NCBI RefSeq assembly: GCF_017874595.1
Contig: NZ_JAGILA010000012.1
Location: 1-64,000, forward strand
DNA: 64,000 nucleotides
Direction: 5' to 3'
DNA from: Sinorhizobium kostiense
Lineage (GTDB): Bacteria; Pseudomonadota; Alphaproteobacteria; Rhizobiales; Rhizobiaceae
Shown: positions 1-8,692 of the stretch, in pieces
How positions within the stretch are numbered: the first letter of the stretch is position 1
How the letters are laid out: each line of letters opens with the position of its first letter
Translations under genes and position numbers: made by a program
Notes under the pieces: generated by a model
What the model was told of the DNA's origin: nothing
Database searches by the model: none
The model's input: the letters and a program-made list of their open reading frames with translations, nothing else

Positions 1-43
1 GGCCGTATGCTTTGGCTACGCCGCGCGCCAGCCGGGCAAACAT
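1..43 (-). CDS. Possible 5' end of a gene cut by the window edge
   Basis: An ATG at 43 on the minus strand follows a GGAG-like ribosome site and opens MFARLARGVAKAYG before the window ends. The basic amphipathic start resembles the N-termini of small inner-membrane proteins such as the low-affinity iron permease family, but 14 residues cannot identify it. Sequence beyond the edge would settle it. Confidence 0.3.
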   Translation of the reverse strand, partial: MFARLARGVAKAYG

Positions 44-102
44 TCCGCTCCGCTTGAGCCAACAGAATTGTTTCCATTTAACCCGGAAAGGCTCTGGAGC
101 GG

Positions 103-170
103 TGCCGGCGCCGCGTCCAATCAGACGCGCGAAGACTACTGGAGCATTCCGAACTGCTGTGGTCGGTTCG
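103..170 (+). repeat. Degenerate RIME-like palindrome
   Basis: The stretch contains the core CGCCGCGTCCAATCAGACGC followed by diverged forms of the flanking arm (GGAGCATTCCGAACTGCTG). It matches the consensus seen at 16240-16346 but with many changes, so it is probably a decayed copy. Confidence 0.4.
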
Positions 171-215
171 AGGATGTGCAGCAGGGCGGCGCAGCACACC
201 GCCGCCCTTCGTCGC

Positions 216-644
216 TTACCCGGCGATGTAAGCCTTGATCTCTTCGGTTTCCCGCTCCATGGCGCGAATGTGATACTTCACCACGTCGCCGATCGAAATG
301 ATGCCGGCAAGTCGTCCGTCCCTCTCCACCGGCAGATGGCGCGCGCGCAATTTGCTCATCATTTCCATCAGCGTCTGGGCGGTCATCTCCTCGCTGCAGC
401 AATAGACGTTCTGCCACATCACGGTCGAGACCGGCTTTTCGAGACACGAGGCGCCATGTTTCGCAATCGAGGCGACAATGTCGCGTTCCGTCAGAATGCC
501 GATAATACGGTCGTCCGGATCAACGACGACGACGGCACCGATATGATTGTCATGCAGAAACGCCGCCACTTGCTGTACCGTAACCTGCGGCGTCACGGTT
601 ACGACGTTGTGGCCCTTTTCGTTGAGTATCGCTCTTACTGACAT
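216..644 (-). CDS. CBS domain pair protein
   Basis: A 142-residue protein made almost entirely of two CBS motifs. The first covers about residues 10-65 and contains DDRIIGILTERDI; the second covers about 74-130 and contains DGRLAGIISIGDVV. CBS pairs bind adenine nucleotides and act as energy or ligand sensors. No catalytic domain is attached, so the partner is unknown. The start at 644 is chosen because GGGAG lies just upstream and the CBS fold begins there; an open frame further upstream is low-complexity and unlikely to be coding. Stand-alone proteins of this kind are common in rhizobia. Confidence 0.9.
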   Translation of the reverse strand: MSVRAILNEKGHNVVTVTPQVTVQQVAAFLHDNHIGAVVVVDPDDRIIGILTERDIVASIAKHGASCLEKPVSTVMWQNVYCCSEEMTAQTLMEMMSKLRARHLPVERDGRLAGIISIGDVVKYHIRAMERETEEIKAYIAG

Positions 645-1089
645 GCACACATCTCCCGTTGCGATAATACCGGGCCGAATGGGGAAAAGTTCCGGCCTGC
701 CCACCCGAGCGTCCCAAGGTCGCAATGGTGCGCGCAGTCGGCCGCAGGAACCTCTACCCATGCCGGCACCAAACCGGCTTTCCGCCCTTCCTCCTTCGGG
801 CGAAGCCGCACCGACACTCGGCCCTTCAGCGGGCGCCGCACATGAGGGTGGCCGGCGACCATGGCGGATGGTGCCCTTACGACCGGGGGAAATCAAGCAT
901 TGTCACGACGCTGTCCCGGCTCGACGTCAGAATCCGCCATCACGAAAATTCCGATGTTGAAATAAACCATTTTGCAGGGCCTGATTTCGCATTCGCGGTA
1001 CAGCCGCCCATCTCATCAGACTCGAAGGTTGCGGGCGCAGCGCACTCGTCGCAAGCATTCCGGGTTCGATCCTTTGCACGTCAAACCCC
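645..1089. other. Gene-free stretch between the CBS and rhomboid genes
   Basis: I see no convincing gene, terminator or repeat here. Both flanking genes are on the minus strand, so the stretch should hold the promoter of the CBS gene, but no clear -35/-10 pair stands out. Confidence 0.5.
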
Positions 1090-1821
1090 TCACCGGCGCG
1101 GGTCGAACCATCCGAACAGCAGGAAGCCGAACAGGAAGCCGCCGATATGCGCTTCCCAGGCAACGCTTTCCGCGCCGCCTATCGACAATAGTCCGAACGC
1201 CACGAGAAAGTTGGTGAGGAACCATACGCCCGTAAAGATCAGCGCCGAGCGATTGGCGAGCGTCTCGGTCAGGGACAGGCGCCGATTGAGATGTGCGAAC
1301 TGGCGGCTGATGCGACCGCTCGGTGAGAAGACGAAGCGCACCGCGGCGCCCATGAGAGCTGATACGACTCCGGAAGCGCCGACCACAACCGCCATTTCTG
1401 CCCAATGGAAAACGAGGTGCAGGGCGACGGATGCTGCCGCCGAGAGACACCAGAAGACGGCGAGGCGTGCCGGTCCGATACGCCGCACGACCGGCGCCCC
1501 GAACGCAACCATCCAGAAGATATTGAATATCAGATGCTCCCAGCTGCCGTGCAGAAGGGAATAAGTCACCGGCGTCCATAGCCAGGCGAGTCCCTGCTCG
1601 GCGAGCGGGATCGCGTAGCGCGCCGGAATGAAGGCGAAGTTGAGGATAACTTCCTGATCGGCCGCAACGGACAGCACGTAGCTTCGCAGTACATGGACGG
1701 CGATGAGGAACAGGAGGACCGCGGTCAGCCCCGGGGGGAGATTGAAAGCGGGCTCACGACCGTGCCGAGCGGCAGCCTCGGCATTCGCTTCCGCCGGCGC
1801 TGCCGACTGATCCTGCTCCAT
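1090..1821 (-). CDS. Rhomboid-family intramembrane serine protease
   Basis: A 243-residue polytopic membrane protein. Rhomboids cleave transmembrane segments of other proteins inside the bilayer using a Ser-His dyad. The family marks are visible: HGSWEHLIFN (residues 91-100) in the second core helix, the nucleophile motif GASG at 148-151 with Ser150, and the histidine in AHIGG at 224-228 (His225). About six hydrophobic segments follow a polar N-terminus rich in Ala and Glu. The start at 1821 gives a normal cytoplasmic N-terminus; a longer open frame upstream runs through a terminator hairpin and is rejected. The substrate is unknown. Confidence 0.9.
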   Translation of the reverse strand: MEQDQSAAPAEANAEAAARHGREPAFNLPPGLTAVLLFLIAVHVLRSYVLSVAADQEVILNFAFIPARYAIPLAEQGLAWLWTPVTYSLLHGSWEHLIFNIFWMVAFGAPVVRRIGPARLAVFWCLSAAASVALHLVFHWAEMAVVVGASGVVSALMGAAVRFVFSPSGRISRQFAHLNRRLSLTETLANRSALIFTGVWFLTNFLVAFGLLSIGGAESVAWEAHIGGFLFGFLLFGWFDPRR

Positions 1822-1906
1822 CGTTCGAATCCTATCGATATGCCGGCTGGACCAAGATCCAGCCGCTTCGGCGACGTTCGCGCGCCGGAGGCAAGGCATA
1901 AGCAAA

Positions 1907-1942
1907 GGAAAAATGGCCGTCCAGCAAAAACTGAACGGCCAT
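1907..1942 (-). terminator. Rho-independent terminator with no gene upstream
   Basis: On the minus strand a 12-bp stem (ATGGCCGTTCAG with CTGGACGGCCAT, one wobble pair) and a 6-nt loop are followed by a T-run. No minus-strand protein gene lies between it and the plus-strand PAS gene at 2297, and the rhomboid gene begins 85 bp downstream. It therefore ends either a small RNA or an attenuated leader of the rhomboid gene. Confidence 0.75.
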
Positions 1943-2296
1943 GAGCGCAATGTTCGGCGCTCCAGTCGATGTGCCGAAGACAAGCTTCGTGAAGTGATGG
2001 GAGAGCAATGCCAGCACCGCGCGTCAGGCGCAATTGGAACCAAGCGTTAACCTTAATACCGACGGCAGCAGATTCTGACCGATCTGACCGGAGCGCTGGT
2101 GTGTCATGGCAAGGCGCGTCCCGCGCCGTGATGCCGGAGCATGAGAAGTGCGGCGCAACGCAAGTCAGAATCTACTGCCTTTGGCAATTATTCCATCTGG
2201 CACGAATCTCGCTCGGCTCATTGCAGGGTCGAATCCCGCGGCGGCAACTGTACCGATCCGGAACAGCCTGCCTCCCCACGGCATGAGGACAAGCAT
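1943..2296. other. Intergenic region, possible small-RNA locus
   Basis: No protein gene is supported here. The minus strand of this region feeds into the terminator at 1907-1942, so a small RNA of up to about 300 nt could start here. No strong promoter was recognised for it. The plus strand carries a sigma-54-like site at 2198. Confidence 0.35.
2198..2212 (+). promoter_or_regulatory. Sigma-54-like promoter candidate
   Basis: TGGCAC-N5-TCGC matches the sigma-54 consensus TGGCAC-N5-TTGC at nine of ten fixed bases, with exact -24/-12 spacing, 84 bp upstream of the PAS gene. One mismatch and no recognised activator site keep this tentative. Confidence 0.3.
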
Positions 2297-2911
2297 ATGC
2301 GTAGCAAAACGGCCAACGAACTGTTCCAGTACTGGAATACGGTTCGCGGTGACCGCCCCCTTCCCCGACGCGACGAAATCGCGCCAGCGGAAATCCGCTC
2401 GCTGCTACCTGATCTCTTCATGCTCCAACGACAGGCGGACGGAACCAGCCGCTTCCGTCTTGCCGGCACCGGCGTTTGTGCGTTGTTCGGGAGCGAGCTG
2501 CGCGACCGGCAATTTTCGCTGCTGTGGCAGGAATCGGAGAAGGCGGAACTCGCTTGCGTTCCCGATCAGGTGATGACGCGCTGCGCGCCGATCCTCGTTT
2601 CCGCCGTCGGCCATTCGGCAGCCGGAGAGGTGCTCGACGTGGAACTGCTGCTTACTCCCCTTGCCTCCGCCGACGGAAGCAACGACCGCGTGCTCGGAAC
2701 GCTTTCGCCACTCTCCCGTCCGCTCTGGCTGCACATGGCTCCAGTCACGAGGCTCACCGCGAGCAGCCTCAGCATTCTCGGTCCCACCAGGAACGTTTCG
2801 CTGGACGACCGACATATGCCTCCCCGGACGACGGCGGTCGGCGCCATGAACGAATGTGCGACCCGGCGAACGCTGCACCTTCGCGTCCTCGACGGCGGAC
2901 GCCGGGATTGA
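2297..2911 (+). CDS. PAS_5-like domain protein
   Basis: A 204-residue cytoplasmic protein. The N-terminal pattern (ELFQYWNTVRGDRPLPRRDE, then a segment around SLLPDLFMLQ) is typical of the rhizobial PAS-like family PF07310. These proteins have a single sensory fold and no attached enzyme domain. The fold covers about residues 8-150 and the tail is basic and probably disordered. The ATG at 2297 has GAGGA about 8 bp upstream. Function is unknown; a sensory or regulatory role is inferred from the fold only. Confidence 0.8.
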   Translation: MRSKTANELFQYWNTVRGDRPLPRRDEIAPAEIRSLLPDLFMLQRQADGTSRFRLAGTGVCALFGSELRDRQFSLLWQESEKAELACVPDQVMTRCAPILVSAVGHSAAGEVLDVELLLTPLASADGSNDRVLGTLSPLSRPLWLHMAPVTRLTASSLSILGPTRNVSLDDRHMPPRTTAVGAMNECATRRTLHLRVLDGGRRD

Positions 2912-2951
2912 GACCTTTAAAGCGGCACGGGAACCACTCAGCAGGGTGCAT

Positions 2952-3022
2952 TGCAGCGCGCGCGTCCATCAGACGCTCGTGTCGTGTGGGGGCGCCGCTG
3001 CAACTCTTTGAATTTGCGCATG
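2952..3022 (+). repeat. Degenerate RIME-like palindrome
   Basis: Contains GCGCGCGTCCATCAGACGC and the diverged outer arm CTGCAACTCTTTGAATT in the usual order. It lies between the PAS-like and PilZ genes. Confidence 0.5.
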
Positions 3023-3147
3023 GAGCTTTCAAAAAAACGGCTCGGATTTTCAGCCTGTGCGCTGGAACTGATTTCAACAGCCAACCTTCTATTAACCGCC
3101 CCGACCTATACTGACGCGTGCAAGCCTATGTCGATTGCAGAGCAACA

Positions 3148-3759
3148 ATGTTCTCGTTTCAGCACACTCAAAGCACCCACGCGAAGACACAGCAGGAAAG
3201 CGCATTTCAGCGGGTTTCGGTCAACCTTGCCGGACGGCTGATGCTTGCCAACCGCGACGAATACGAGTGCACAGCAGTTGACATGTCGCCCGGCGATGTT
3301 CTCTTTGCCACCGTAGCGAGGCCGCGCGCTGGTGAGCGCATAATCGCCTATATCGATCACGTCGGGCGGATCGAGGGCACCGTCTCCCGGCTTGCCGAAG
3401 ATGCGTTCGTTATCCAGATCAACGCGACGGAACGCAAGCGCGAGAAGCTCGCGGCGCAGCTTACCTGGATCGCGAACAAACACGAACTCGGCCTGCCCGA
3501 GGACCGGCGCCACGACCGGCTCGCTCCACGCAAGACCTTGACGGAACTGGCCGTCGAAGGCGGCGAGAAATACCGTTGCCGGATCATCGACCTTTCATTG
3601 TCCGGCGCAGCGATCGATATTGAGGTTCGACCTGCGATCGGCACGCCCGTCACGCTCGGCAACAGCATGCGTGGCCGGATCGTCCGCCACTTCCAGGAAG
3701 GCGTCGCCATGGAGTTCTCCGGCATTCAGTCGCGTGAGGCTCTTACCGAGTTCCTCTGA
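3148..3759 (+). CDS. Tandem PilZ domain protein
   Basis: A 203-residue soluble protein with two PilZ-like halves. The C-terminal half has the full c-di-GMP signature: RLAPR (124-128) for RxxxR and DLSLSG (148-153) for D/NxSxxG. The N-terminal half keeps only a weakened form (VDMSPGD, 44-50) and lacks a clear RxxxR, so it may be structural. PilZ proteins bind cyclic di-GMP and change motility or surface behaviour through partners. I chose the ATG at 3148; a GTG at 3118 in the same frame is possible, and neither has a strong ribosome site. Confidence 0.85.
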   Translation: MFSFQHTQSTHAKTQQESAFQRVSVNLAGRLMLANRDEYECTAVDMSPGDVLFATVARPRAGERIIAYIDHVGRIEGTVSRLAEDAFVIQINATERKREKLAAQLTWIANKHELGLPEDRRHDRLAPRKTLTELAVEGGEKYRCRIIDLSLSGAAIDIEVRPAIGTPVTLGNSMRGRIVRHFQEGVAMEFSGIQSREALTEFL

Positions 3760-4320
3760 GCAATCGCTGGCGGGCCGCCGCAAAGCTGCCGCCGCGTAAT
3801 TCGCTTGGACCGCTGGTCGCCTTGCTCCGCCTGCCCCCCGCGCCATGCCGACTTTTGCAAGGGCAAGCACGCCACTCGACCGGAGCCGCTTCAAGGCCCC
3901 ATGCAGTACTACGGCGTTCTCATCCTGGTGAGATGGTCGTTCGGCAAGTAAAACCAATCTTCTGATAAAGAAATATCTTCTGGTAAATCATCCGTTGCTG
4001 CAACTTTGCCCGACCGCGGCAAGAGGCGCCCGCCCTTGACTAACTCCCCGCCGCCATCGCCATCCGCCGTGAGCCAAAGCAGCAAAAAGCGCGCTCGAAA
4101 TCTCTCCAATTTTTCATTAGCTTAGATGTTGTCCGCCTTACCCGGCAGGCGCCACAGCGGTGACTTCGCTCAACTTTTAGCTAAATTTTCCGAAAATACA
4201 AATCGAGATTTATTCTTATTTCTCTAGAACACCGCTCGAATTTGTACTTGTTTTTACCTCCCATCTTCGCCGCCGATAAAAAACTCTGTGCCAATGTCGA
4301 ACCAGAACGGGGAGACAAAA
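3760..4320. other. 561-bp gene-free region with an AT-rich part
   Basis: No gene is supported. The second half (about 4085-4260) is much richer in A and T than its surroundings and directly precedes the BTLCP protease gene, so it probably carries that gene's promoter. A 66-codon minus-strand frame at 3909-4109 shows no recognisable domain. Confidence 0.5.
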
Positions 4321-4929
4321 ATGCACAAGTTCATCACCAGCACGCTTGCGGGCGCAGTCATGGCAGTCGGCCTTCTCGCCGGTTCGGCGTACGCCCTCCC
4401 GACAAATATGGTCGCGAGCGGCGCGACCAATCCGCCAGTCGGCCACTATGAGTTCTGCAAGAGCCATGCGCCCGAGTGCAGCCCGGTCGGCTCCGATCAA
4501 GGGCCAACCGTGCTCTCGCGCGCGGGATGGCAGACCATTCTCGCGGTGAATTATGAGGTCAACCACGCCATCATGCCGATGACGGACATGGAGATCTATG
4601 GCGTCGAAGAAAAATGGACCTATCCAGACAGTATTGGTGATTGCGAAGACTACGTGCTTCTGAAGCGCCGCAAACTGATCGATGCCGGCTTCTCGCCCGC
4701 CGATCTGCTGATCACAGTCGTCCTGCAGCCGAATGGCGACGGACACGCGGTCCTTACAGTCCGCACCGACCGCGGCGACTTCATCCTCGACAACATGCGC
4801 AACAAGGTCCTGCTTTGGTCGGAGACGGAATACACGTTCCTCAAGCGGCAATCTTCGGAAAACGCCGGACGGTGGGTGAAACTCCAGGACGGCCGTGCGG
4901 TTGCGGTGGGCACTGTGCGAACGGAATAA
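4321..4929 (+). CDS. Bacterial transglutaminase-like cysteine peptidase (BTLCP), secreted
   Basis: A 202-residue protein with a clear signal peptide (hydrophobic stretch 8-24, cleavage near SAYA). The papain-like triad of the BTLCP family is visible: Cys108 in GDCEDY, His142 in DGHAVL and Asp157 in FILDN. Members are periplasmic proteases; the best-known one, LapG, cleaves adhesins under c-di-GMP control, but this protein is not next to a lapD or adhesin gene, so that role is only a possibility. The start is set by GGGGAG just upstream. The tandem PilZ gene is the nearest plus-strand neighbour. Confidence 0.9.
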   Translation: MHKFITSTLAGAVMAVGLLAGSAYALPTNMVASGATNPPVGHYEFCKSHAPECSPVGSDQGPTVLSRAGWQTILAVNYEVNHAIMPMTDMEIYGVEEKWTYPDSIGDCEDYVLLKRRKLIDAGFSPADLLITVVLQPNGDGHAVLTVRTDRGDFILDNMRNKVLLWSETEYTFLKRQSSENAGRWVKLQDGRAVAVGTVRTE

Positions 4930-5170
4930 GATGCCAACGCCGGTTCGCCGCATAGCGGCGAACGGCTCTCCCATCGGGCTTCGGTCAGTCCCTTGTGTCC
5001 CCGTCCAGACCAAGCCCCTCCGGCCGGCTTCGATTGTCCCCGAAGCCGGCCGTTTCTTTGTCCATGAACCATCCACGACTTCGCCATCGGCCGCGGAAGC
5101 GCACATGCTTCAGTGAAAATTAACCATATTCGACGACTGTCGGGCAGCACACACATCGACGGCGTCTCTC

Positions 5171-5899
5171 ATGAACTCACCTGACGTCCCCGATCCGAAC
5201 TTTCTTCCGCTCCTGTCGTCGCGTTTCGCATACAGAATAACGACAATCGTCGGATTGCTGGCAGCCTTGGCTGTCGCCATTTCCTTCACGGGGCGATGGT
5301 TCGGCGAGAATCTCGCGCTCGCCGGACACACATCCAGCCTCGAAACCTACGACATCTTCATCGGGCAGGATCACTTGCGCCTACCCGCCAATGTCATCCG
5401 CTTCGAAAGCCAGCGCATGACACGCGTTGCCGAGCGCGTGGACCTCTATCTGACATGGCCGACCCTCGCCGGATACAGCGACGAGACGCGGCACCTCTTC
5501 AACGATTTTGACCATCCGGAGAAGCTGATCTTTCTTCAGATCGCGCAAAGCACCATGTCGCGCGACATGTCGGGACGGCTGGAGCCGATTTATCGACACC
5601 TCTTCGAAGGCGCGCCCCGCTCCGGCCCGGCGGGGCTCGCGAGATATGACGCCAAGGCGAGTTCCAGCTATGCGGGCGAGGTTTTCTTTACTGGCCCCCG
5701 TCTCGCACGTAGTCCCTATGTCGTGCGCTGCCTCCTGCCTGAAGACCTGGCCGCCTCCTCCAGCGCCGACTGTCAGCGAGACATTCATGCGGGCAAGGAT
5801 CTTATCGTTCTTTACCGCTTCTCCAGCAAGTTGCTGCCCGAATGGCAGGCGATCGACGAATCCATCGAATCTTTCGTGCGCGGCCGGCTGGTGCCGTGA
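5171..5899 (+). CDS. Conserved hypothetical membrane-anchored protein
   Basis: A 242-residue protein with one N-terminal hydrophobic segment (about 24-42) and a long non-cytoplasmic part. I do not recognise a domain. The extracytoplasmic part has no catalytic motif I can name. It ends 185 bp before the carboxypeptidase gene on the same strand, so the two might share a transcript. The ATG at 5171 has only a weak ribosome site. Confidence 0.75.
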   Translation: MNSPDVPDPNFLPLLSSRFAYRITTIVGLLAALAVAISFTGRWFGENLALAGHTSSLETYDIFIGQDHLRLPANVIRFESQRMTRVAERVDLYLTWPTLAGYSDETRHLFNDFDHPEKLIFLQIAQSTMSRDMSGRLEPIYRHLFEGAPRSGPAGLARYDAKASSSYAGEVFFTGPRLARSPYVVRCLLPEDLAASSSADCQRDIHAGKDLIVLYRFSSKLLPEWQAIDESIESFVRGRLVP

Positions 5900-6084
5900 A
5901 TTTGTCCAAGTGTCGTGGTGGAGGGCAGCGTGCGTGGCCGATGCGGCACGTAACGCTCCCGAACAAATCGCCCAGCCAGGGAAACCAATCATTCATCATA
6001 AACCGATTGGTAACGCTATCCGGCTACAGTCCTGGGAACGATCGTTTCCGGAAACGACGTCCGGACGGCACCCCCGAAATAAGA

Positions 6085-7569
6085 ATGAAGAGCAGCGCAG
6101 TGTCTCGATCCGTTTTTTCTGATCTCGCGAAACGTCCACTTGGTGTCTTTGCACATGTTGTGGGACGATTTTTCCTTGCAGCCGTCATCGCCGTTTTGGC
6201 CCTTTCGGCGCCGGCCTTCGCCAACTCGAAGTATGCCGGCATCGTCGTCGATGCAAAGACCGGCAAGGTGCTTTACGGCGAGTCTGCAGACGAGCTGCGC
6301 TATCCGGCGTCCTTGACCAAGATGATGACATTGTACCTGGCTTTCGAGGCGCTCGAAGCCGGAAGGGTCAGCAAGTCCACGCCGGTGCCCTTTTCCAAGA
6401 ATGCGGCGGCCGAGCCGCCATCGAAACTGGGGGTCCGCGCGGGCCGGTCGATTACGGTGGAGCAGGCGATCCTCTCACTCGTCACGCGTTCTGCCAATGA
6501 CGCCGCCACGGCATTGGGCGAGCTCCTGGGCGGCTCCGAACAGCGCTTCGCGCGGATGATGACGAACAAGGCTCGCGCACTTGGTATGACCCGCACGACC
6601 TATCGCAACGCCCACGGTCTGCCGAACTCGGAGCAGCGGACGACGGCGCGCGACCAGGCGCGGCTCGGCCTCGCCCTGAGGCAGCACTTCCCCCAATATT
6701 ACGACTATTTCTCCACGCGCAGCTTCCGCTTCGGCAAGCAGACGATCGGCAATCACAACCGGCTGCTAGGCAATGTGCGCGGCGTGGACGGTATCAAGAC
6801 CGGCTATACCCGCGCATCCGGCTACAACCTGGTAACCTCGGCGCAGCTCGAAGGTCGCAGCATCGTCGCGGTGGTGATGGGCGGAACGTCCGGCGGTGCC
6901 CGCGACGCCCAGATGCGCAAGCTCGTCGCCAAATACATGCCGGCGGCCTCACGCCGCGGCAGCGGCAACCTCATTGCGCAAGCACCGGCAACTCCGGTTG
7001 CTGTCGCCGAAGCCGAGAGCCAACCGAGTGAACCCGCAGCCATGGCCGCGGCGGCCTTGCCGCACACGGGGCCGGTCCCGGACTTCCGTTATGGTGGCGA
7101 AGAAGCCGCGGGAAGCGTCGAGATGGCCTATGCGGAAGCAGAGCCCGCCTCCGACAACCCGGTCCTATCCGGCAAGATCGCGCCGAACACGCTCGAGGCC
7201 CAGAGTGTCAAGCTCGCGCAGCATCCGACGCCGTCGTCCGACGTCGATGCCCAGATCACAAATTCTGTGGCCAAGGCCGAGGTCGCCGCGGCTAAGGCCG
7301 AAGCGCAGACGGAAACGGTGCCTGAGGGCTGGGTCATCCAGATCGGGGCGACAGCCGACAAGGCGCAAGCGATGACGCTCCTCGGCAATGCCCAGGAAAA
7401 GGGCGGCAAGGTGCTGCGCCATGCGACGCCATTTACCGTCGCCTTCGGCAGCGGTGCAGCGCAGGTCTACCGCGCTCGCTTCGGCGGCTTCGATGACCAA
7501 AACAAGGCCGTCAACGCATGCAAGGTGTTGAAGAAAAAGGGATTTGCATGCTGGGCGAGCCAGCAGTGA
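6085..7569 (+). CDS. D-alanyl-D-alanine carboxypeptidase (class A PBP) with C-terminal SPOR domain
   Basis: A 494-residue periplasmic enzyme that trims the terminal D-Ala from peptidoglycan stem peptides. The N-terminus has a long signal sequence ending near PAFA (about 46). The three active-site motifs of the S11 family are present: SLTK at 76-79, SAN at 136-138 and KTG at 238-240. A linker rich in Ala, Glu and Pro (about 320-415) leads to a C-terminal SPOR domain (from about 417, GWVIQIGATADKAQAM), which binds denuded glycan at division sites. The DacC/DacF name is likely but the exact paralogue is not certain. The start at 6085 gives the signal peptide; longer upstream frames do not. Confidence 0.93.
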   Translation: MKSSAVSRSVFSDLAKRPLGVFAHVVGRFFLAAVIAVLALSAPAFANSKYAGIVVDAKTGKVLYGESADELRYPASLTKMMTLYLAFEALEAGRVSKSTPVPFSKNAAAEPPSKLGVRAGRSITVEQAILSLVTRSANDAATALGELLGGSEQRFARMMTNKARALGMTRTTYRNAHGLPNSEQRTTARDQARLGLALRQHFPQYYDYFSTRSFRFGKQTIGNHNRLLGNVRGVDGIKTGYTRASGYNLVTSAQLEGRSIVAVVMGGTSGGARDAQMRKLVAKYMPAASRRGSGNLIAQAPATPVAVAEAESQPSEPAAMAAAALPHTGPVPDFRYGGEEAAGSVEMAYAEAEPASDNPVLSGKIAPNTLEAQSVKLAQHPTPSSDVDAQITNSVAKAEVAAAKAEAQTETVPEGWVIQIGATADKAQAMTLLGNAQEKGGKVLRHATPFTVAFGSGAAQVYRARFGGFDDQNKAVNACKVLKKKGFACWASQQ

Positions 7570-7632
7570 CCTGGCGCATCGTGCCGAGAATCGGAATCGC
7601 TTGTCGGAAAGCGTGATGCGCAGTTTCAAAGA

Positions 7633-7678
7633 CCTACAGCGTCCTTTGTGCGTCCTGAAGGACGGACGGCGTTGTAGG
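7633..7678 (-). repeat. RIME-like palindrome variant
   Basis: Near-symmetric element with outer arms CCTACAGCG and CGTTGTAGG and inner arms CGTCC/GGACG, just after the carboxypeptidase gene. It is a variant of the repeat family in the opposite orientation to 16240-16346 and could act as a transcription-stop structure. Confidence 0.6.
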
Positions 7679-8106
7679 ACACATGACGGCCGGACGCGTT
7701 CCCTCCGGCCGCCCCTCGGATTTGTACAGCGTAACGAGGTCAGTCATGGCAATGAACGAGAATGTTCCCGGCATGAACATCGCGGCCGGGAAGAAACCTA
7801 AGCCCTCGCGTCTTCGGTTGCATCCACTCCATGAGGCAGCCATGCGCATCGCCGATCTCGGGCTCAACCGCTCAAAGGCGAGGACTCGGGATCTGGTGAG
7901 CATGCTTCTCACCCATGGGGCGCGAGCATGGCGCTCGACCCAACCGCGCGCGGTGATCCACCTGCACGTGACCGCTCCCGGTCGCGGCCGACCTCTCAGA
8001 CTGCACATGGATAGTTGTTTGCCTGAGCGTATGTGAGCGCATACGGGGCCAGCTTGTCAGATTGACCAGGTTTAGGATTAGGGTCGATCCGACCTGAAAT
8101 CGCGAT
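7679..8106. other. Intergenic region without a supported gene
   Basis: A plus-strand frame from 7747 (MAMNENVPG...) to 8036 is open but has an Arg- and Pro-rich second half, no recognisable domain and no clear ribosome site, and an overlapping antisense frame is also open. A short inverted repeat (CGTATG/CATACG) lies at the end near 8028-8045. I do not call a gene. Confidence 0.4.
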
Positions 8107-8541
8107 CTAGAGAAGACCGAGTTCCGCAAGCTCGCGCCGCAGTTCTAGGGGCATATCGGCAGAACCTGAAAGCGAGGCGAGGTCGCGCGGCGCTTCTTTG
8201 GCCTCGAGATAACGCCAACCTTGGAAGGCGCGTCGCGGCTGGAGTTCCGTCTCGACGACCTCAGGGCCGAGAATGAGGTTGCAGCGGCCGATCGCCTCGC
8301 CGTCCGTAAAGGGTTCGACCCCGATCAGCGGCTGTCTCGCCTGCACATACCCCTTGATTACCCAATAAAGCGAGCCGCCGGAGAGAAGCTCCTCCGTGCG
8401 CTTCGGCACCATGCGGGTCGTATGGAACGAGTGCGGCTCCTGTCCGGCCGCGATCGCGGCGAGCGACCGGCGCGAGACCCACTCGCGAAGGTCTTCAATG
8501 GATTCGGCACCGACGCAGAGCTTTATGATATGCAGAGCCAT
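8107..8541 (-). CDS. DUF1489 family protein
   Basis: A 144-residue protein with the family's typical beginning, MALHIIKLCVGAESIEDL, and the conserved central part around TRMVPKR and GGSLYWVIKG. DUF1489 is widespread in alphaproteobacteria and has no assigned biochemical role. The start at 8541 fits the family; the frame continues upstream into a RIME copy, giving a false N-terminus with the typical VLSDAQ peptide. It lies downstream of sdaA on the same strand with the repeat between them. Confidence 0.88.
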   Translation of the reverse strand: MALHIIKLCVGAESIEDLREWVSRRSLAAIAAGQEPHSFHTTRMVPKRTEELLSGGSLYWVIKGYVQARQPLIGVEPFTDGEAIGRCNLILGPEVVETELQPRRAFQGWRYLEAKEAPRDLASLSGSADMPLELRRELAELGLL

Positions 8542-8645
8542 GGAATGCTTGAACACCCGTCGGGCGGCGCGGTCAACCTTGGTGAGGAGCCCCATCCACA
8601 GGGGCACCTTTTCGACCCGCCTCTCCTGAGCCCGCTGCAAGTCAA

Positions 8646-8691
8646 AGTGCTGCAGCGAGCTTTGCGCGTCTGATAACACGCCGACGCTGTC
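8646..8691 (-). repeat. RIME palindrome copy
   Basis: Contains GTGCTGCAGCGAGCTTTGCG, then CGTCTGATAACACG and GACGCTGTCG, i.e. the core palindrome read in the minus orientation. It lies between DUF1489 and sdaA and ends about 2 bp before the sdaA stop codon. Confidence 0.8.
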
Positions 8692-8692
8692 G

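Noticed and set aside
3909-4109. 66-codon minus-strand frame
   Set aside because: No domain and no promoter or ribosome site; composition changes midway with the AT-rich island.
7683-8036. Plus-strand frame downstream of the carboxypeptidase
   Set aside because: No domain, Arg/Pro-rich composition, weak ribosome site and overlap with a RIME variant.
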